A stretch of 64,000 bases of DNA. Origin: Coriobacteriaceae bacterium (GTDB taxonomy: Bacteria > Actinomycetota > Coriobacteriia > Coriobacteriales > Coriobacteriaceae). Numbering within the stretch: the first letter of the stretch is position 1; each line of letters opens with the position of its first letter. The translations under genes were made by a program, and so were the position numbers. A model generated the notes under the pieces. It made no database searches and was not told the DNA's origin. It saw only the letters and a program-made list of their open reading frames with translations. This document shows, in pieces, positions 8,613 to 18,900 of the stretch. The stretch lies in NCBI GenBank assembly GCA_902363125.1, contig CABIZD010000006.1, forward strand, positions 58,499-122,498, in the 5' to 3' direction.

Positions 8613-9713
8613 CTACTTAAGTGCGCCGGTCACCGTGCCGCCGCCGAGGACGATGTCGCCGTGGTAGACTACAACGGCCTGGCCGGGGGCGATGGCTCGC
8701 TGCGGCTCGTCAAAAGTCAGCAGCATTTGCCCGTCTTCGCCGCGCGTAAGGGTCGCTGCTTGGTCTTTCTGACGGTAACGGTACTTGGCGCCCACGCGAA
8801 TGCCGCCGGCATCGAGTTCTGCCTCCATGCGGTCGGCAGGGGCGCTCCAGATCCAGTCGTCGGCCGTGAGTGCTGTGGCCGTTAGGTCCTCGGCCTCGCC
8901 CAGATGCACGGTGTTGTTGGCGGCATCGACGCCCGTCACATACACGGGATGCGCCATCGCGACGCCCAAGCCCTTGCGCTGGCCGATGGTATAGCGCAAC
9001 GCGCCGTTATGGCGTCCGACCACGCTGCCGTCGCGCCACACAATGTCGCCCGGTGCAGCGGGATGTCCGCAGCGGCGCTCGATATAGCCCGCGTAGTCGC
9101 CGTCTGGAATAAAGCAGATGTCCTCGCTTTCGGCCTTTTGGGCGTTGGTAAAGCCCTGCTCGGCGGCTATGCGGCGCACGTTGCGCTCTTTGTCTAGGCC
9201 CGCCAGCGGAAAGATCGTGTGCGCCAGGCGCTCCTGCGTAAGCGAATACAAAAAGTAGCTCTGGTCCTTTTTGGAATCTTCGCCGCGATGTAGCTGCCAG
9301 GTGCCGTCTGCCGCCTGGCTTGTTTTGGCGTAATGTCCCGTTGCGATGTAGTCGCAGCCCATGTCCAGCGCCGCATCGAGCAGCGCGCCAAACTTAATGT
9401 GGCGGTTGCAGATAATGCACGGGTTGGGCGTCAGTCCCTCCTGGTAGGCGTTCACAAAGCGCTCGATAACGTTGCGGTCGAACGTCTGCTGCAGGTCGAG
9501 CACATGATGGGGGATCCCCAGACGCTCGGCGACGGCCTTTGCGTCGGCGATGTCGCGGTCGACCTTACTCATGCCCGTGATGGGATCGGGTGCGGGGCAG
9601 GTGAGGCGCATGGTGGCGCCGACGCATTCGTAGCCCTGGCTTTTGAGCAGGTACGCGGTCACGCTGGAATCGACGCCGCCGCTCATGGCGACGAGCACGC
9701 GCTTGTTGTGCAT
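8613..9713 (-). CDS. mnmA: tRNA-specific 2-thiouridylase
   Basis: A 366-residue MnmA, full length for the family. It activates U34 of tRNA-Lys, -Glu and -Gln with ATP and inserts sulfur relayed from a cysteine desulfurase. The PP-loop SGGVDSS is at residues 11-17. The two catalytic cysteines are C99 in TPNPCIICN and C200 in [11 protein letters not shown]-terminal beta domains end in [12 protein letters not shown]. Translation starts after AAGGAGAACC. The gene follows cysK on the same strand but a terminator lies between. A minus-strand TACAAT at about 9786-9791 could be its own -10. Confidence 0.93.
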   Translation of the reverse strand: MHNKRVLVAMSGGVDSSVTAYLLKSQGYECVGATMRLTCPAPDPITGMSKVDRDIADAKAVAERLGIPHHVLDLQQTFDRNVIERFVNAYQEGLTPNPCIICNRHIKFGALLDAALDMGCDYIATGHYAKTSQAADGTWQLHRGEDSKKDQSYFLYSLTQERLAHTIFPLAGLDKERNVRRIAAEQGFTNAQKAESEDICFIPDGDYAGYIERRCGHPAAPGDIVWRDGSVVGRHNGALRYTIGQRKGLGVAMAHPVYVTGVDAANNTVHLGEAEDLTATALTADDWIWSAPADRMEAELDAGGIRVGAKYRYRQKDQAATLTRGEDGQMLLTFDEPQRAIAPGQAVVVYHGDIVLGGGTVTGALK

Positions 9714-9741
9714 GGGGAGGTTCTCCTTGGTGGCATGTGGC

Positions 9742-9781
9742 CAAAAAAGAAAAGCGGCGCGGGAGGCTGGTTCCGCGCCGC
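9742..9781 (-). terminator. Intrinsic terminator between cysK and mnmA
   Basis: Read on the minus strand, GCGGCGCGG pairs with CCGCGCCGC and TTTTCTTTTTT follows. This would end the cysK transcript about 110 bases after its stop, or attenuate a leader of mnmA. Confidence 0.75.
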
Positions 9782-9894
9782 AGACATTGTAGCAAGTTCG
9801 GACGTCTCGTGGGACACCCTAACGAGATGAGCTCAGGCCGCCAGAAGAGAGGGTAGACCGGCGTGCCTTGGGCCTATCGACAAGTGACGGGCCC

Positions 9895-10833
<939 letters not shown>

Positions 10834-11086
10834 GGTGAACCTCCAAAGTGTTCAAATGACTGGATACCGTGTGGTTTTACGGTGTGTGTAGCAGCGAAAC
10901 CCACAAACCTTATGGGTTGTTCGTTTTGCTGTTGGCAAGCATAGTAGACAGTAAAGCCTAGTAACGCAATAGGAAATAGAAGATTATTACGAGTCGATTA
11001 ACCATCTTGACCGGAACGGGTATTTTCAAAACCAATATTTCGGCTAGAATTTCTACGGACTAAATGACCGAAAGGCAGCACTATAC
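10834..11086. promoter_or_regulatory. Divergent cysK / rrf2 promoter region
   Basis: This A+T-rich gap must hold both promoters. Upstream of rrf2, TAGAAT (11045-11050) is a plausible -10. On the minus strand before cysK, TATGCT near 10940 is a candidate -10 and AACCCA/TGGGTT (about 10899-10918) can form a leader hairpin. I did not find a clear repeated operator. Confidence 0.4.
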
Positions 11087-11515
11087 ATGTTGGTTTCTAC
11101 TAAGGGCAGATATGCCCTGCGCGTTATGGTCGATCTGGCCGAGCACCAGGCAGCCGGTCGCATCCCACTCAAAGAGATCGCGGCGCGACAGGGGATTTCC
11201 GAGAAATATCTCGAGAACATTTTGGCTACGCTCGTGCGCGCCAACATGCTCTCGGGCATGCGCGGCAAGGGCGGCGGCTATGTGCTCACGCGCCCGCCCG
11301 AGCAATACACGGTGGGCGAGATCTTGCGCCTGACCGAGGGCAGTCTGGCGCCGGTCGCCTGCCTGGATGGCGACTGCAAGGGCTGCTCGCGTTCGGATGA
11401 GTGCCCCACGCTCGACGTGTGGAAGAACCTGGACAAGCTCATCAACGACTACCTCGACGGTGTGACGCTCGATCAACTTGTCGCTCCCAACCATGGCTAC
11501 GACTACGTCATCTAA
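11087..11515 (+). CDS. Rrf2-family transcriptional regulator (IscR/CymR-like)
   Basis: A 142-residue Rrf2 protein with an N-terminal winged helix (STKGRYALRVMVDLAEH, ISEKYLENILATLVRANML, GGGYVLTRPP) and a cysteine cluster C92, C97, C100 and C106 (VACLDGDCKGCSRSDEC), followed by a dimerisation helix. IscR and NsrR hold an Fe-S cluster at three such cysteines; CymR lacks the cluster and senses cysteine metabolism through CysK. The divergent cysK favours a role in sulfur or cysteine control, while the cysteines favour cluster binding. AAGG lies ~12 bases before the ATG. Confidence 0.85.
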   Translation: MLVSTKGRYALRVMVDLAEHQAAGRIPLKEIAARQGISEKYLENILATLVRANMLSGMRGKGGGYVLTRPPEQYTVGEILRLTEGSLAPVACLDGDCKGCSRSDECPTLDVWKNLDKLINDYLDGVTLDQLVAPNHGYDYVI

Positions 11516-11583
11516 CCCACACCTGCATTTGGGGACGGGGTGGAAATGGTAGATTTTCTCGCCCTTTGAGACTTGGCAAATAA

Positions 11584-11621
11584 GAAGGCCGCCCATTTTT
11601 GCGATGGGCGGCCTTCGTTTT
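11584..11621 (+). terminator. Strong hairpin terminator between convergent genes
   Basis: GAAGGCCGCCCAT (11584-11596) pairs perfectly with ATGGGCGGCCTTC (11604-11616), then GTTTT. It can serve the rrf2 gene and perhaps the convergent membrane protein gene. Confidence 0.8.
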
Positions 11622-11656
11622 GGGCTGTTGAGACGGACACGGCCGGAATGGCCGTT

Positions 11657-12022
11657 TTAGTCCTCGGCGATGCTGTCGAGGATGCTGCGCGTGATGGACA
11701 CCAGGATGCTGCCCATAAAGGCCGATCCAAAGCTGGCGATGGAGATGCCGACGCCCAGCAGGTTGACCGACAGGTAACTCGCGAGCTCAAGCATAAAGCT
11801 GTTGACTACGAGCTGAAAAACACCAAGCGTAATAATAGTGAGCGGCAGTGAGATGACGGTCAGGAACGGCTTGACGAGCGAATCGACAATGTTCAGGAAC
11901 AGTCCCACAAAGGCAAAGCAGACCCAGGTCTCGGCAAAGCCGAAGGGTTGGATACCGGGGACGAGGAACGTGGCGATCGCGATGGCGATCGAGGTGAAGA
12001 GCCAGTTAAGCATAAAGCGCAT
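11657..12022 (-). CDS. Phage holin superfamily IV-like membrane protein
   Basis: A 121-residue protein with four hydrophobic segments, matching the chromosomal '4TMS phage holin, superfamily IV' family (PF04020): MRFMLNWLFTSIAIAI at the start, a central DSLVKPFLTVISLPLTIITLG motif and a C-terminal membrane pair. Despite the name, these are widespread housekeeping-like membrane proteins of unknown role and need not come from a phage. The start follows AAAGGATTCACGCC. No phage gene is nearby. Confidence 0.75.
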   Translation of the reverse strand: MRFMLNWLFTSIAIAIATFLVPGIQPFGFAETWVCFAFVGLFLNIVDSLVKPFLTVISLPLTIITLGVFQLVVNSFMLELASYLSVNLLGVGISIASFGSAFMGSILVSITRSILDSIAED

Positions 12023-12292
12023 GGCGTGAATCCTTTCTTGCGCCGGGGTTGCTGGCGTCGCGTGAAGCGGCTTGCGGCGGCGACCTGGATGGTTGCGCGG
12101 GCGCGCCGCGGTGTTTGGGCGCCCATTGTCTCAAATATTCGTGGAGCTTACGTGCGCATACGGTTTCTAAACGGCGTTCGTCCTGAAAAACGCGCCGCTG
12201 GCAGAGAGTCTTGTCGCTTTAGTTTGGTGGTGTGCTACACTGCTACGGGCAAAAGCCACAGGCGTTGCCCTATTGCATAGAACGGGTGAACG

Positions 12293-12343
12293 ATGCCCGA
12301 TGTCAGTATCAACTTCGATGCCTTTTGGCGGGTTTGGCGGTGA
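12293..12343 (+). CDS. Candidate 16-residue leader peptide with two Trp codons
   Basis: A short ORF, MPDVSINFDAFWRVWR, ends three bases before the yerC ATG. It has GGGTGA about seven bases upstream, whereas yerC itself has no clear Shine-Dalgarno. This suggests translational coupling: ribosomes finishing the leader could restart on yerC. Two Trp codons in the last five residues recall Trp-sensing leader peptides, and yerC encodes a TrpR-like protein. A TACACT hexamer (12235-12240) is a plausible -10. No proof of translation is available. Confidence 0.4.
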   Translation: MPDVSINFDAFWRVWR

Positions 12344-12346
12344 TCG

Positions 12347-12646
12347 ATGAATATCGAGAACATGTTTGACAAGCCTGATGTCAAGCAGCTGGTCCACGCA
12401 TTTAGCCTTTTGGACGACGAGAAGGATATCCAAGCGTTTTTGACCGATATCTGCACGCCGCGCGAGATTTGCGACCTTTCTCAGCGTTTGCAGGTTGCGC
12501 GCTATTTGGACGAGGGCGAGCCTTATGTTGAGGTTCAGGCCCGTACCGGCGCTTCGTCCACCACGGTGAGCCGCGTTTCAAAGGCGCTGAACGGCGAGTA
12601 CGGTGGCTACCGCAAGATCCTCATTAAGTTGGAGGATGGCGAGTAG
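12347..12646 (+). CDS. yerC: YerC/YecD family TrpR-related protein
   Basis: A 99-residue member of the YerC/YecD family, all helical, with a TrpR-like helix-turn-helix: CTPREICDLSQRLQVARYLDEG, then ARTGASSTTVSRVSKAL as recognition unit. It probably binds DNA as a dimer; the regulon is not known. A 16-codon ORF ends just upstream and may drive its translation. It is followed by a terminator and then the addBA operon. Confidence 0.85.
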   Translation: MNIENMFDKPDVKQLVHAFSLLDDEKDIQAFLTDICTPREICDLSQRLQVARYLDEGEPYVEVQARTGASSTTVSRVSKALNGEYGGYRKILIKLEDGE

Positions 12647-12672
12647 GCCAGCGACAACATTGAATTACGAAG

Positions 12673-12698
12673 AACCGTCCCTCCGGGGGCGGTTTTTA
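12673..12698 (+). terminator. Intrinsic terminator after yerC
   Basis: AACCGTCCC (12673-12681) pairs with GGGGCGGTT (one G-U pair), and TTTTTA follows. Confidence 0.75.
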
Positions 12699-12830
12699 TA
12701 TGCCTGCAATCGGCTGGTGCGTTGGGTTCAGGTTGCTTTGTACCAAAAGATGGAACTGCGGTGGCAATGTGTCCGCTTGGGCGGGTAGGATGGATGCATT
12801 GATTATTGCGAACGGTTTGAGCGGAGGACC

Positions 12831-15800
12831 ATGCCTGTTCGAATCTATACCACCAATGCCGGCACGGATTTGAGCGATGCCGAGTCGGCGCTGCTTGCCG
12901 ACCTTATTGCCCGTCACGGGCGTGCCGTGTTGCTGGCACCAACGTTTGCCGAGCTCGATCTGTGCCGTCATGATGCGGCGGAAGCCGGCATTTCGCTGGG
13001 TATCGACTACAAGACACCCGCATCGTGGCTTCGCTCGCTTTGGGAGCTTTTGGGCGACGGGCGCGGTTTCGTCGACAACCTGCAACGTCAGATGCTGTTT
13101 TCGGATATGATTGCCCGCCGCGACGATGCCGACCTGCAGCCGCTTTCGCGTAGCCAGGGCACGGTGCGCATGCTCGCGCGCATGGCCCGCGATGTGCTGC
13201 CGGGTGTGGCGGGGACGACGGCCGAGCGATGCGGTGGCAACAATTGCCAGCCTGAGCCAAAAAGCGATGCCGAGGCTCGTGTGTTTGAGCTTTTGCGTGC
13301 CTACGCGGGCGGTTTGGACCGTCGAGATATGGTCGAGCCCTGCGAGGCAGCCGACATTATGGCCGGTGCCCTGGCCGATAGCCTGCCGGCGTGCGCCCGC
13401 GCCGTATGCGTGCGCGGTACCACGTCGTTTACGCACGGTCTACTCGAGCTGCTGTCTGCCGTGGCGAACAATGGGGGAGAGGTCGTCGTGCTGCTTGCCT
13501 GCGAGCAGGCGGCGATGCGCGAGGAGCTTGCCACGGCATTTGATGCCCGCGGTGTGCTGTTTGAGATCGCGCCGCTGGGGGAGGACGCCGTCGCGTCTGA
13601 TGTCGCTTGCGGGGCCGCCGCTCAGCCTGCCTTTATTGAGGTCGCCGGCCCCCATGCCCGTGCTCATGTCTATGCGGACGCCATCGATAAGTTGGTGAAA
13701 GCGCACAAGGAGTCCAAGGCCGATAAAGCTACTGCAACGCCCGCCGACCCCGTGCGCGTGCTCGTCGTTTCTGCCCGGGCACCCCAGCTGTTCGGCGAGC
13801 TCGCCGCCCGTTTGGCGGCACGTCACATTGCGGCCGAGACGACTGAGTTCACGGCGTTTTCCCAGTCCATCGCGGGCAGGCAGTTTACGGCGCTCGCCAA
13901 CCTGATCGAGCGTATGAAAGCCGCCGACGAGGGCACCGCTTCCAAGACTGAGTGGTGGCCCGCGCCGGAGCTTACCGACTGGATCTACAGTCCGCTTTCG
14001 GGCGCTGATGCCGTCAATGCCCGTACCTTCGATAAGAATATGCGTCTCTCGCGCAGCAAGACTACCGCGGGCGTCAAGAGCCTGCTGCAGAGCGTTCAGG
14101 GCCAGGTGAGGGGCGCGCGCAAGGCGACGAGCGACGATAACTGGTTTAAGAACGTACCGTGTGTGGTCTCGGACGTGTTCCAGGCGCTGTGGCGTGACAA
14201 GCCCGTGACGGCGCTTAAGGCCATGCTTGCCGTTGCCGAGGCGTTGCCCGATCGCGCTCTAGGCGGCCTTGACGGCCAGGCCCGTCGCCAGGCAGAGACG
14301 GCTTTGCTGCGCCATGCCATCGACATCCTTATGAACGATGCTCGCGCGCTCGACGTGTCGCAGGCCGCGACCGTGCCGGTTCTCGACGGCGTTCGAACCA
14401 AGGTGGACAAGCGCAGTACCGCCTACGATTACGAGACCTATGAGGTCGATCGCACACCACGAGCACAAGTGCGCTTCGCGTCGCTTGCCGATGCGTCGGT
14501 TCTTCGCCCTGGCAGCTACGATGCCGTGCTGTTTGCCGATGTCGACCTGGACAGCTATCCGCTTTCGCACGAAGAGGGCCCGCTTGCCACGTTGACAGCC
14601 GAGCTGCGCCGCGACGGCGTGTCTTTGGAGCCCGCTGCCCTGCTGCGCGTGCGCTTTGGCCGTGCGATGCAGGCGGCGAGCGGTCCGGTCGCGCTCGCCC
14701 GTGTGACGCACGATCGCCAGGCACGCGAGTGCTACCCGGCAGCCGTATGGACCGAGCTGTGGGCACATGCCGAGGCCGCTGGCGCTGCCAAGCCCATGCG
14801 CGTGGGCGAGGGCGATATCATCGCCGACTTTGATCCCGCTGCAGGCGAAGGTCTTAGCCGCGAGCGCGTGACCTGCGATGCTCCTCAGCATCTGAGCGAT
14901 GAAGCCATTCCGTATCTGGTCCTGCGCCGTCGCGATGGCGAGGGTGAGGACGCGCCGCTCGTGCCGCGCCTGACGTCTGCCTCGCAGATCGAGGCCTATT
15001 CGACCTGCCCGCTATGCTGGTTCGTCTCGTACCGCGTGAAGCCCCAGTCGATCGACGCAGGCTTTGGCAATATGGAGAAGGGCAACTTTGTCCACGACGT
15101 GCTGGAACACCTGCACGCCCGTCTGCCCCAGGAGGGCATGGAGCGCGTGACGCCCGAGAACCTGCCACGTGCTCAGGAGCTGCTGCGCGAGGTCTTTGAC
15201 GAGACCTTGGCCGAGCATGCCTCCAAGCGTGGCAACGAGGGCCCGCTGGTGCCGCTCTCTGCGGTGGAGGAGCGCCAGGTGGCCGAGATCTTGCCGCAGC
15301 TGGAGGGTGTGCTTGCCTACGAGTCCGAGGCACTTGCCCCCTTTGCCCCGCGCTACCTGGAGTTCGCCTTCAACGAGCTCAAGGTCGAGTATGCCGGTTG
15401 GCCGCTTGGCGGGCGCATCGATCGCGTGGACGTGGACGCCGAGAATCGTGCCGTGGTGATCGACTACAAGCATCGCACGGGCGTTGAGGAGTTTAAGCTC
15501 GCCGACCCTACGGTGCGCGACGAGGAATCGGGCACGGCGCCCATCGACGATCCACGCTGGTTGCCACCACATACCCAAACGCTCATCTACGCCCAGGCCA
15601 TGCGCCGGGCGCTGGATTTGGACACCCGCGCGGCGCTCTACTTTTCGACCAAGGGTGGCAAGCCGGCGTTGCGCGGTGCTGCGAGCGCCGAGCTGCTCGA
15701 GGAAGAGCGCGGCGACGGTCGCATCCCGGGCCTTAAGAAAGGTTTCCCCGGCGAGGGTGGCAGCATGGACTTCGACGCCCTGCTCGATCGCGTTGAGGCT

Positions 15801-15929
15801 GGCATCGCCGAGCGCCTGCGCGAGCTCGAGGCAGGCAACGTTGCCGCCATCGACCCGACGTCGGCTCAGGCCGCGCATGCGCGCTGCTCGTATAACCACG
15901 AAGGAACGTTTGTAAGGAGGGACGTGTAG
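12831..15929 (+). CDS. addB: AddB-like helicase/nuclease subunit
   Basis: A 1032-residue AddB/RexB-type protein. The N-terminal two thirds is a UvrD-like fold without a clear Walker A, so it is probably a non-motor subunit that scans for Chi. The C-terminal RecB-family nuclease shows STCPLCWF (~722-730), a helical block FVHDVLEHL, LGGRIDRVDVD and VIDYKHRTG (~875-882), the D..D-x-K core. In AddB a late Cys triad completes a 4Fe-4S cluster; here only one Cys (ARCSYNHEGTF) remains near the C terminus, so the cluster may be absent. GGAGG precedes the start. The next gene, addA, begins three bases after the stop. Confidence 0.85.
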   Translation: MPVRIYTTNAGTDLSDAESALLADLIARHGRAVLLAPTFAELDLCRHDAAEAGISLGIDYKTPASWLRSLWELLGDGRGFVDNLQRQMLFSDMIARRDDADLQPLSRSQGTVRMLARMARDVLPGVAGTTAERCGGNNCQPEPKSDAEARVFELLRAYAGGLDRRDMVEPCEAADIMAGALADSLPACARAVCVRGTTSFTHGLLELLSAVANNGGEVVVLLACEQAAMREELATAFDARGVLFEIAPLGEDAVASDVACGAAAQPAFIEVAGPHARAHVYADAIDKLVKAHKESKADKATATPADPVRVLVVSARAPQLFGELAARLAARHIAAETTEFTAFSQSIAGRQFTALANLIERMKAADEGTASKTEWWPAPELTDWIYSPLSGADAVNARTFDKNMRLSRSKTTAGVKSLLQSVQGQVRGARKATSDDNWFKNVPCVVSDVFQALWRDKPVTALKAMLAVAEALPDRALGGLDGQARRQAETALLRHAIDILMNDARALDVSQAATVPVLDGVRTKVDKRSTAYDYETYEVDRTPRAQVRFASLADASVLRPGSYDAVLFADVDLDSYPLSHEEGPLATLTAELRRDGVSLEPAALLRVRFGRAMQAASGPVALARVTHDRQARECYPAAVWTELWAHAEAAGAAKPMRVGEGDIIADFDPAAGEGLSRERVTCDAPQHLSDEAIPYLVLRRRDGEGEDAPLVPRLTSASQIEAYSTCPLCWFVSYRVKPQSIDAGFGNMEKGNFVHDVLEHLHARLPQEGMERVTPENLPRAQELLREVFDETLAEHASKRGNEGPLVPLSAVEERQVAEILPQLEGVLAYESEALAPFAPRYLEFAFNELKVEYAGWPLGGRIDRVDVDAENRAVVIDYKHRTGVEEFKLADPTVRDEESGTAPIDDPRWLPPHTQTLIYAQAMRRALDLDTRAALYFSTKGGKPALRGAASAELLEEERGDGRIPGLKKGFPGEGGSMDFDALLDRVEAGIAERLRELEAGNVAAIDPTSAQAAHARCSYNHEGTFVRRDV

Positions 15930-15932
15930 ACC

Positions 15933-18900
15933 ATGGATCTTTCGACTTTGATGCCGCAACAGCTGCAGATTGTCAAAACGCTCGACCGTCCGCTGTTTGT
16001 CTCGGCGGGCGCCGGTTCGGGCAAGACCTTTACCCTCACGCGCCGCATCGTCTACGCGCTCTCGCCCGAATCAGGTCCGTTCGTTGAGCATCTGGACCAG
16101 GTGCTCGCCATTACCTTTACCAAAGATGCCGCGGCCGAGATTCGCGACCGCGTGCGCCGTGCGCTTATCGACGAGGGCATGGACGAGGAAGCACTGACCG
16201 TCGACGACGCGTGGATCTCGACCATTCACGGCATGTGCTCGCGTATCCTGCGCGCGCATGCGCTGGAGCTGGGTATCGACCCCGAGTTCACGGTGCTCAC
16301 CGATACCGACGAACTTATGGACCAAGCTGTTGAGCATGTGTTGGCCCGCGCGACGGCGCCCGATGCCGCCCCCGAGCTCGCGGCATCGCTCAAGGCCCTC
16401 TATGCCTGGTATCCCATGGCGGGCGAGGGCGGCCCCTTTGGCACCGGCACGACCATCAAGGGCCTGGTGCGCGACCTGCTGGAGCTGTCGAGCCAGTTGC
16501 CGGGCGGTATGGACGACGTGTGCGTGGCGCGCGGCCAGGCCGATACCTCGGCACTTGCCGATGCCTATCGTGCGGCGCTGGGCGCAAGCAAGGCCGCGAC
16601 CGAGAAGGCGCAGACGGCGCTCGATGCCATCGACGCGTTCGAGGCGAGCGGCAAGACCATGGCCGATGCGGCGCGACTCATGATGTCGTGCACCATGCCG
16701 CGCGCGAGCAAGGCGTTCCCCAAGGAGCAGGTCGAGCTGCTCAAGGCGGAGGCTGCCGATGCATTTATCAATATCGTGCTTGCCTGCGGTGGCCCGGCGC
16801 TCGATGCGCTGGTGGGCTTGGCCCGCTCTGTAGAGGCTGAGTACCGCGCGCTGAAGGCTGCCCAGTCTGCCCTCGACAACAACGACCTGCTGCGCATGGC
16901 CTACGAGGCCCTGCGCGATTACCCGGCCATCCGAGTGGCATACGAGAGCCGCTTTAAGATGGTCATGATCGACGAGTTCCAGGATACCGACCAGATGCAG
17001 GTCGATCTGATCTGCTACCTGACGGGTGCGGGGGAGCGCGCGCTGTGCACCGTGGGCGATGCACAGCAGTCGATCTATCGCTTCCGCGGCGCCGAGGTCG
17101 AGGTGTTCCGTCGCCAGGAGCGCAAGGTAGGCGCTTCGGGCGCGGCGGCAGCTGCCAGCACCCCGGGCGCCGTCCTCGCTTCGTCCGAGGTGTCGGCCTC
17201 GTCCGGGGCACCGGCCGGTGAACTCGTCAAGCTCGTGCGCAACTTCCGCAGCCATGACGAGGTGCTGCGTTACGTGGCGCGCGTCTTCGATGGCGATGAC
17301 GGCGGCCTGATGCAGGGCTTTTTGGATCTTGAGGCGAGCGACGGCCGCAAGGACACGCTGGTGGCAGACGCCTCGCGTCGCCAGGCCCTCTTTGTTGCCG
17401 GCGGCAGTACGCAGGAGCGCACACAGGCCAAGGCCCGTGCGATCGCCGAGCGCTTCCGCGCGCTTGCCGATGCCGGCCAGCCCCAGGGCGGCATGGTGCT
17501 GCTGCTGGGCCGCATGACCAACGCCGACGTCTACGCCCAGGCCTTCCGCGACCAGGGGCTCGACTGCGTCATCGCGGGCGGCTCGGTCTTTGCCCAAGCA
17601 GCCGAGGTGCAGACGGTGCGCGCCCTGGTTTGTGCGCTCGCCAATCCGGCCGATACGGCGCAGGGCCTTATGCCGCTGCTCGCCTCGCCGATGTTTGCAC
17701 TCGGCGCCCAGGAGTTCCTGGCGCTGGCGACCAAACTCGACGATCAGACGGGCGAGACGTCGCGCCGCAACATCGATGCGGGCATCATGAGCGATTCCGA
17801 TGTGCCGGGTTTGCAAGACTTGCCGCTCGTGACGCGCGCCCGCGAGGTGCTGCGGTATGCGCTTCGTCGCGTTGGCCGCGATTCGTTCGCCGCCATCGCG
17901 CGCGACGTGGTCAACGCCTCCGGCTGGTTTGTACGTCTGGCACAGCGTGGTCCCGAGGGCAAGGCCATTGCCGCCAACGTGCTCAAGGCGCTCGATGCCG
18001 TGGCCGAGGCGGAGGCCGAGTTCGGCAACTCGCCGCGTTCCATCGCGCTGGCCTTCGACCGCTTCTTGGCGGGCAAGGAAGCCCCGGGTGCCCTCAACGA
18101 GGGGGGCGACGGCGCGGTGCGCATCATGACGGTGCATGCCTCCAAGGGTCTGGAATATCCGGTCGTGGCGGTCGCCGAGTGCTTTGGCGTGCGTAAGTCC
18201 TCGGGTGCGGCACAGATGGGTCGCGTCGAGGGCGGAGCACAGGTCGTGGCACTGCCGGCACGTTTCGACGGCGTTAAGCTCGCCGACGGTACCTTTGTGA
18301 AGGGCGACGACGTCAAAAAGCAGTTTGAGCATGCGTTTAAGGGCAAGGGCACGTCGCTGTGGCTGCCGCCGGAGCTCATGGAGGACGTCTGTGCGACGGG
18401 CTCTCCCGCCGAGGCATTTGCCCGCCTGCGCAACGACGACCTGCGGCTTTCGCTCGAGGAGCGGGCCCGCTTGCTCTACGTTGCCATGACGCGTGCGCGC
18501 GAGCTGGTGATCTTGGCGATGGATGCTGGCGTGAGCCGTGGCAAGGTGACGGCGCCGACCTTCGATGTCGAGACCGATCTGACCTACGACGTGCTGCGCC
18601 GTATTTTGCCGACCGACGCTCTGGACATGCCGCAGCTCGATGCCGACCGCCTGGTGTTCGACAACTCCCAGCCGGGCGACTACGAGCTCATTTCGCTTTC
18701 GGACTTTACCTTTGGCGAGCAGGCGTTTGAGGCCAACGCTTCGCTGGATGCCGAGGGCAGGCTTGTTCGTGGCGATGCCGATGCCGCCGATAATGCTGCG
18801 CGCTCAACCGTCCCCGGTCCTGCCGACCCCAAGCCCGATTCGTTTGAGCTTGTGTATTCCCAGGCAGTGGGCGTGCGCATGGGCATCTGTCCGTATCCGA

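Noticed and set aside
11657..12022. Holin-like protein as sign of a prophage
   Set aside because: No phage structural, lysis or integrase gene is nearby; the family is common in bacterial chromosomes.
16071..18332. Minus-strand 753-codon ORF across addA
   Set aside because: Arg/His-rich shadow frame; addA on the plus strand has every helicase motif in order.
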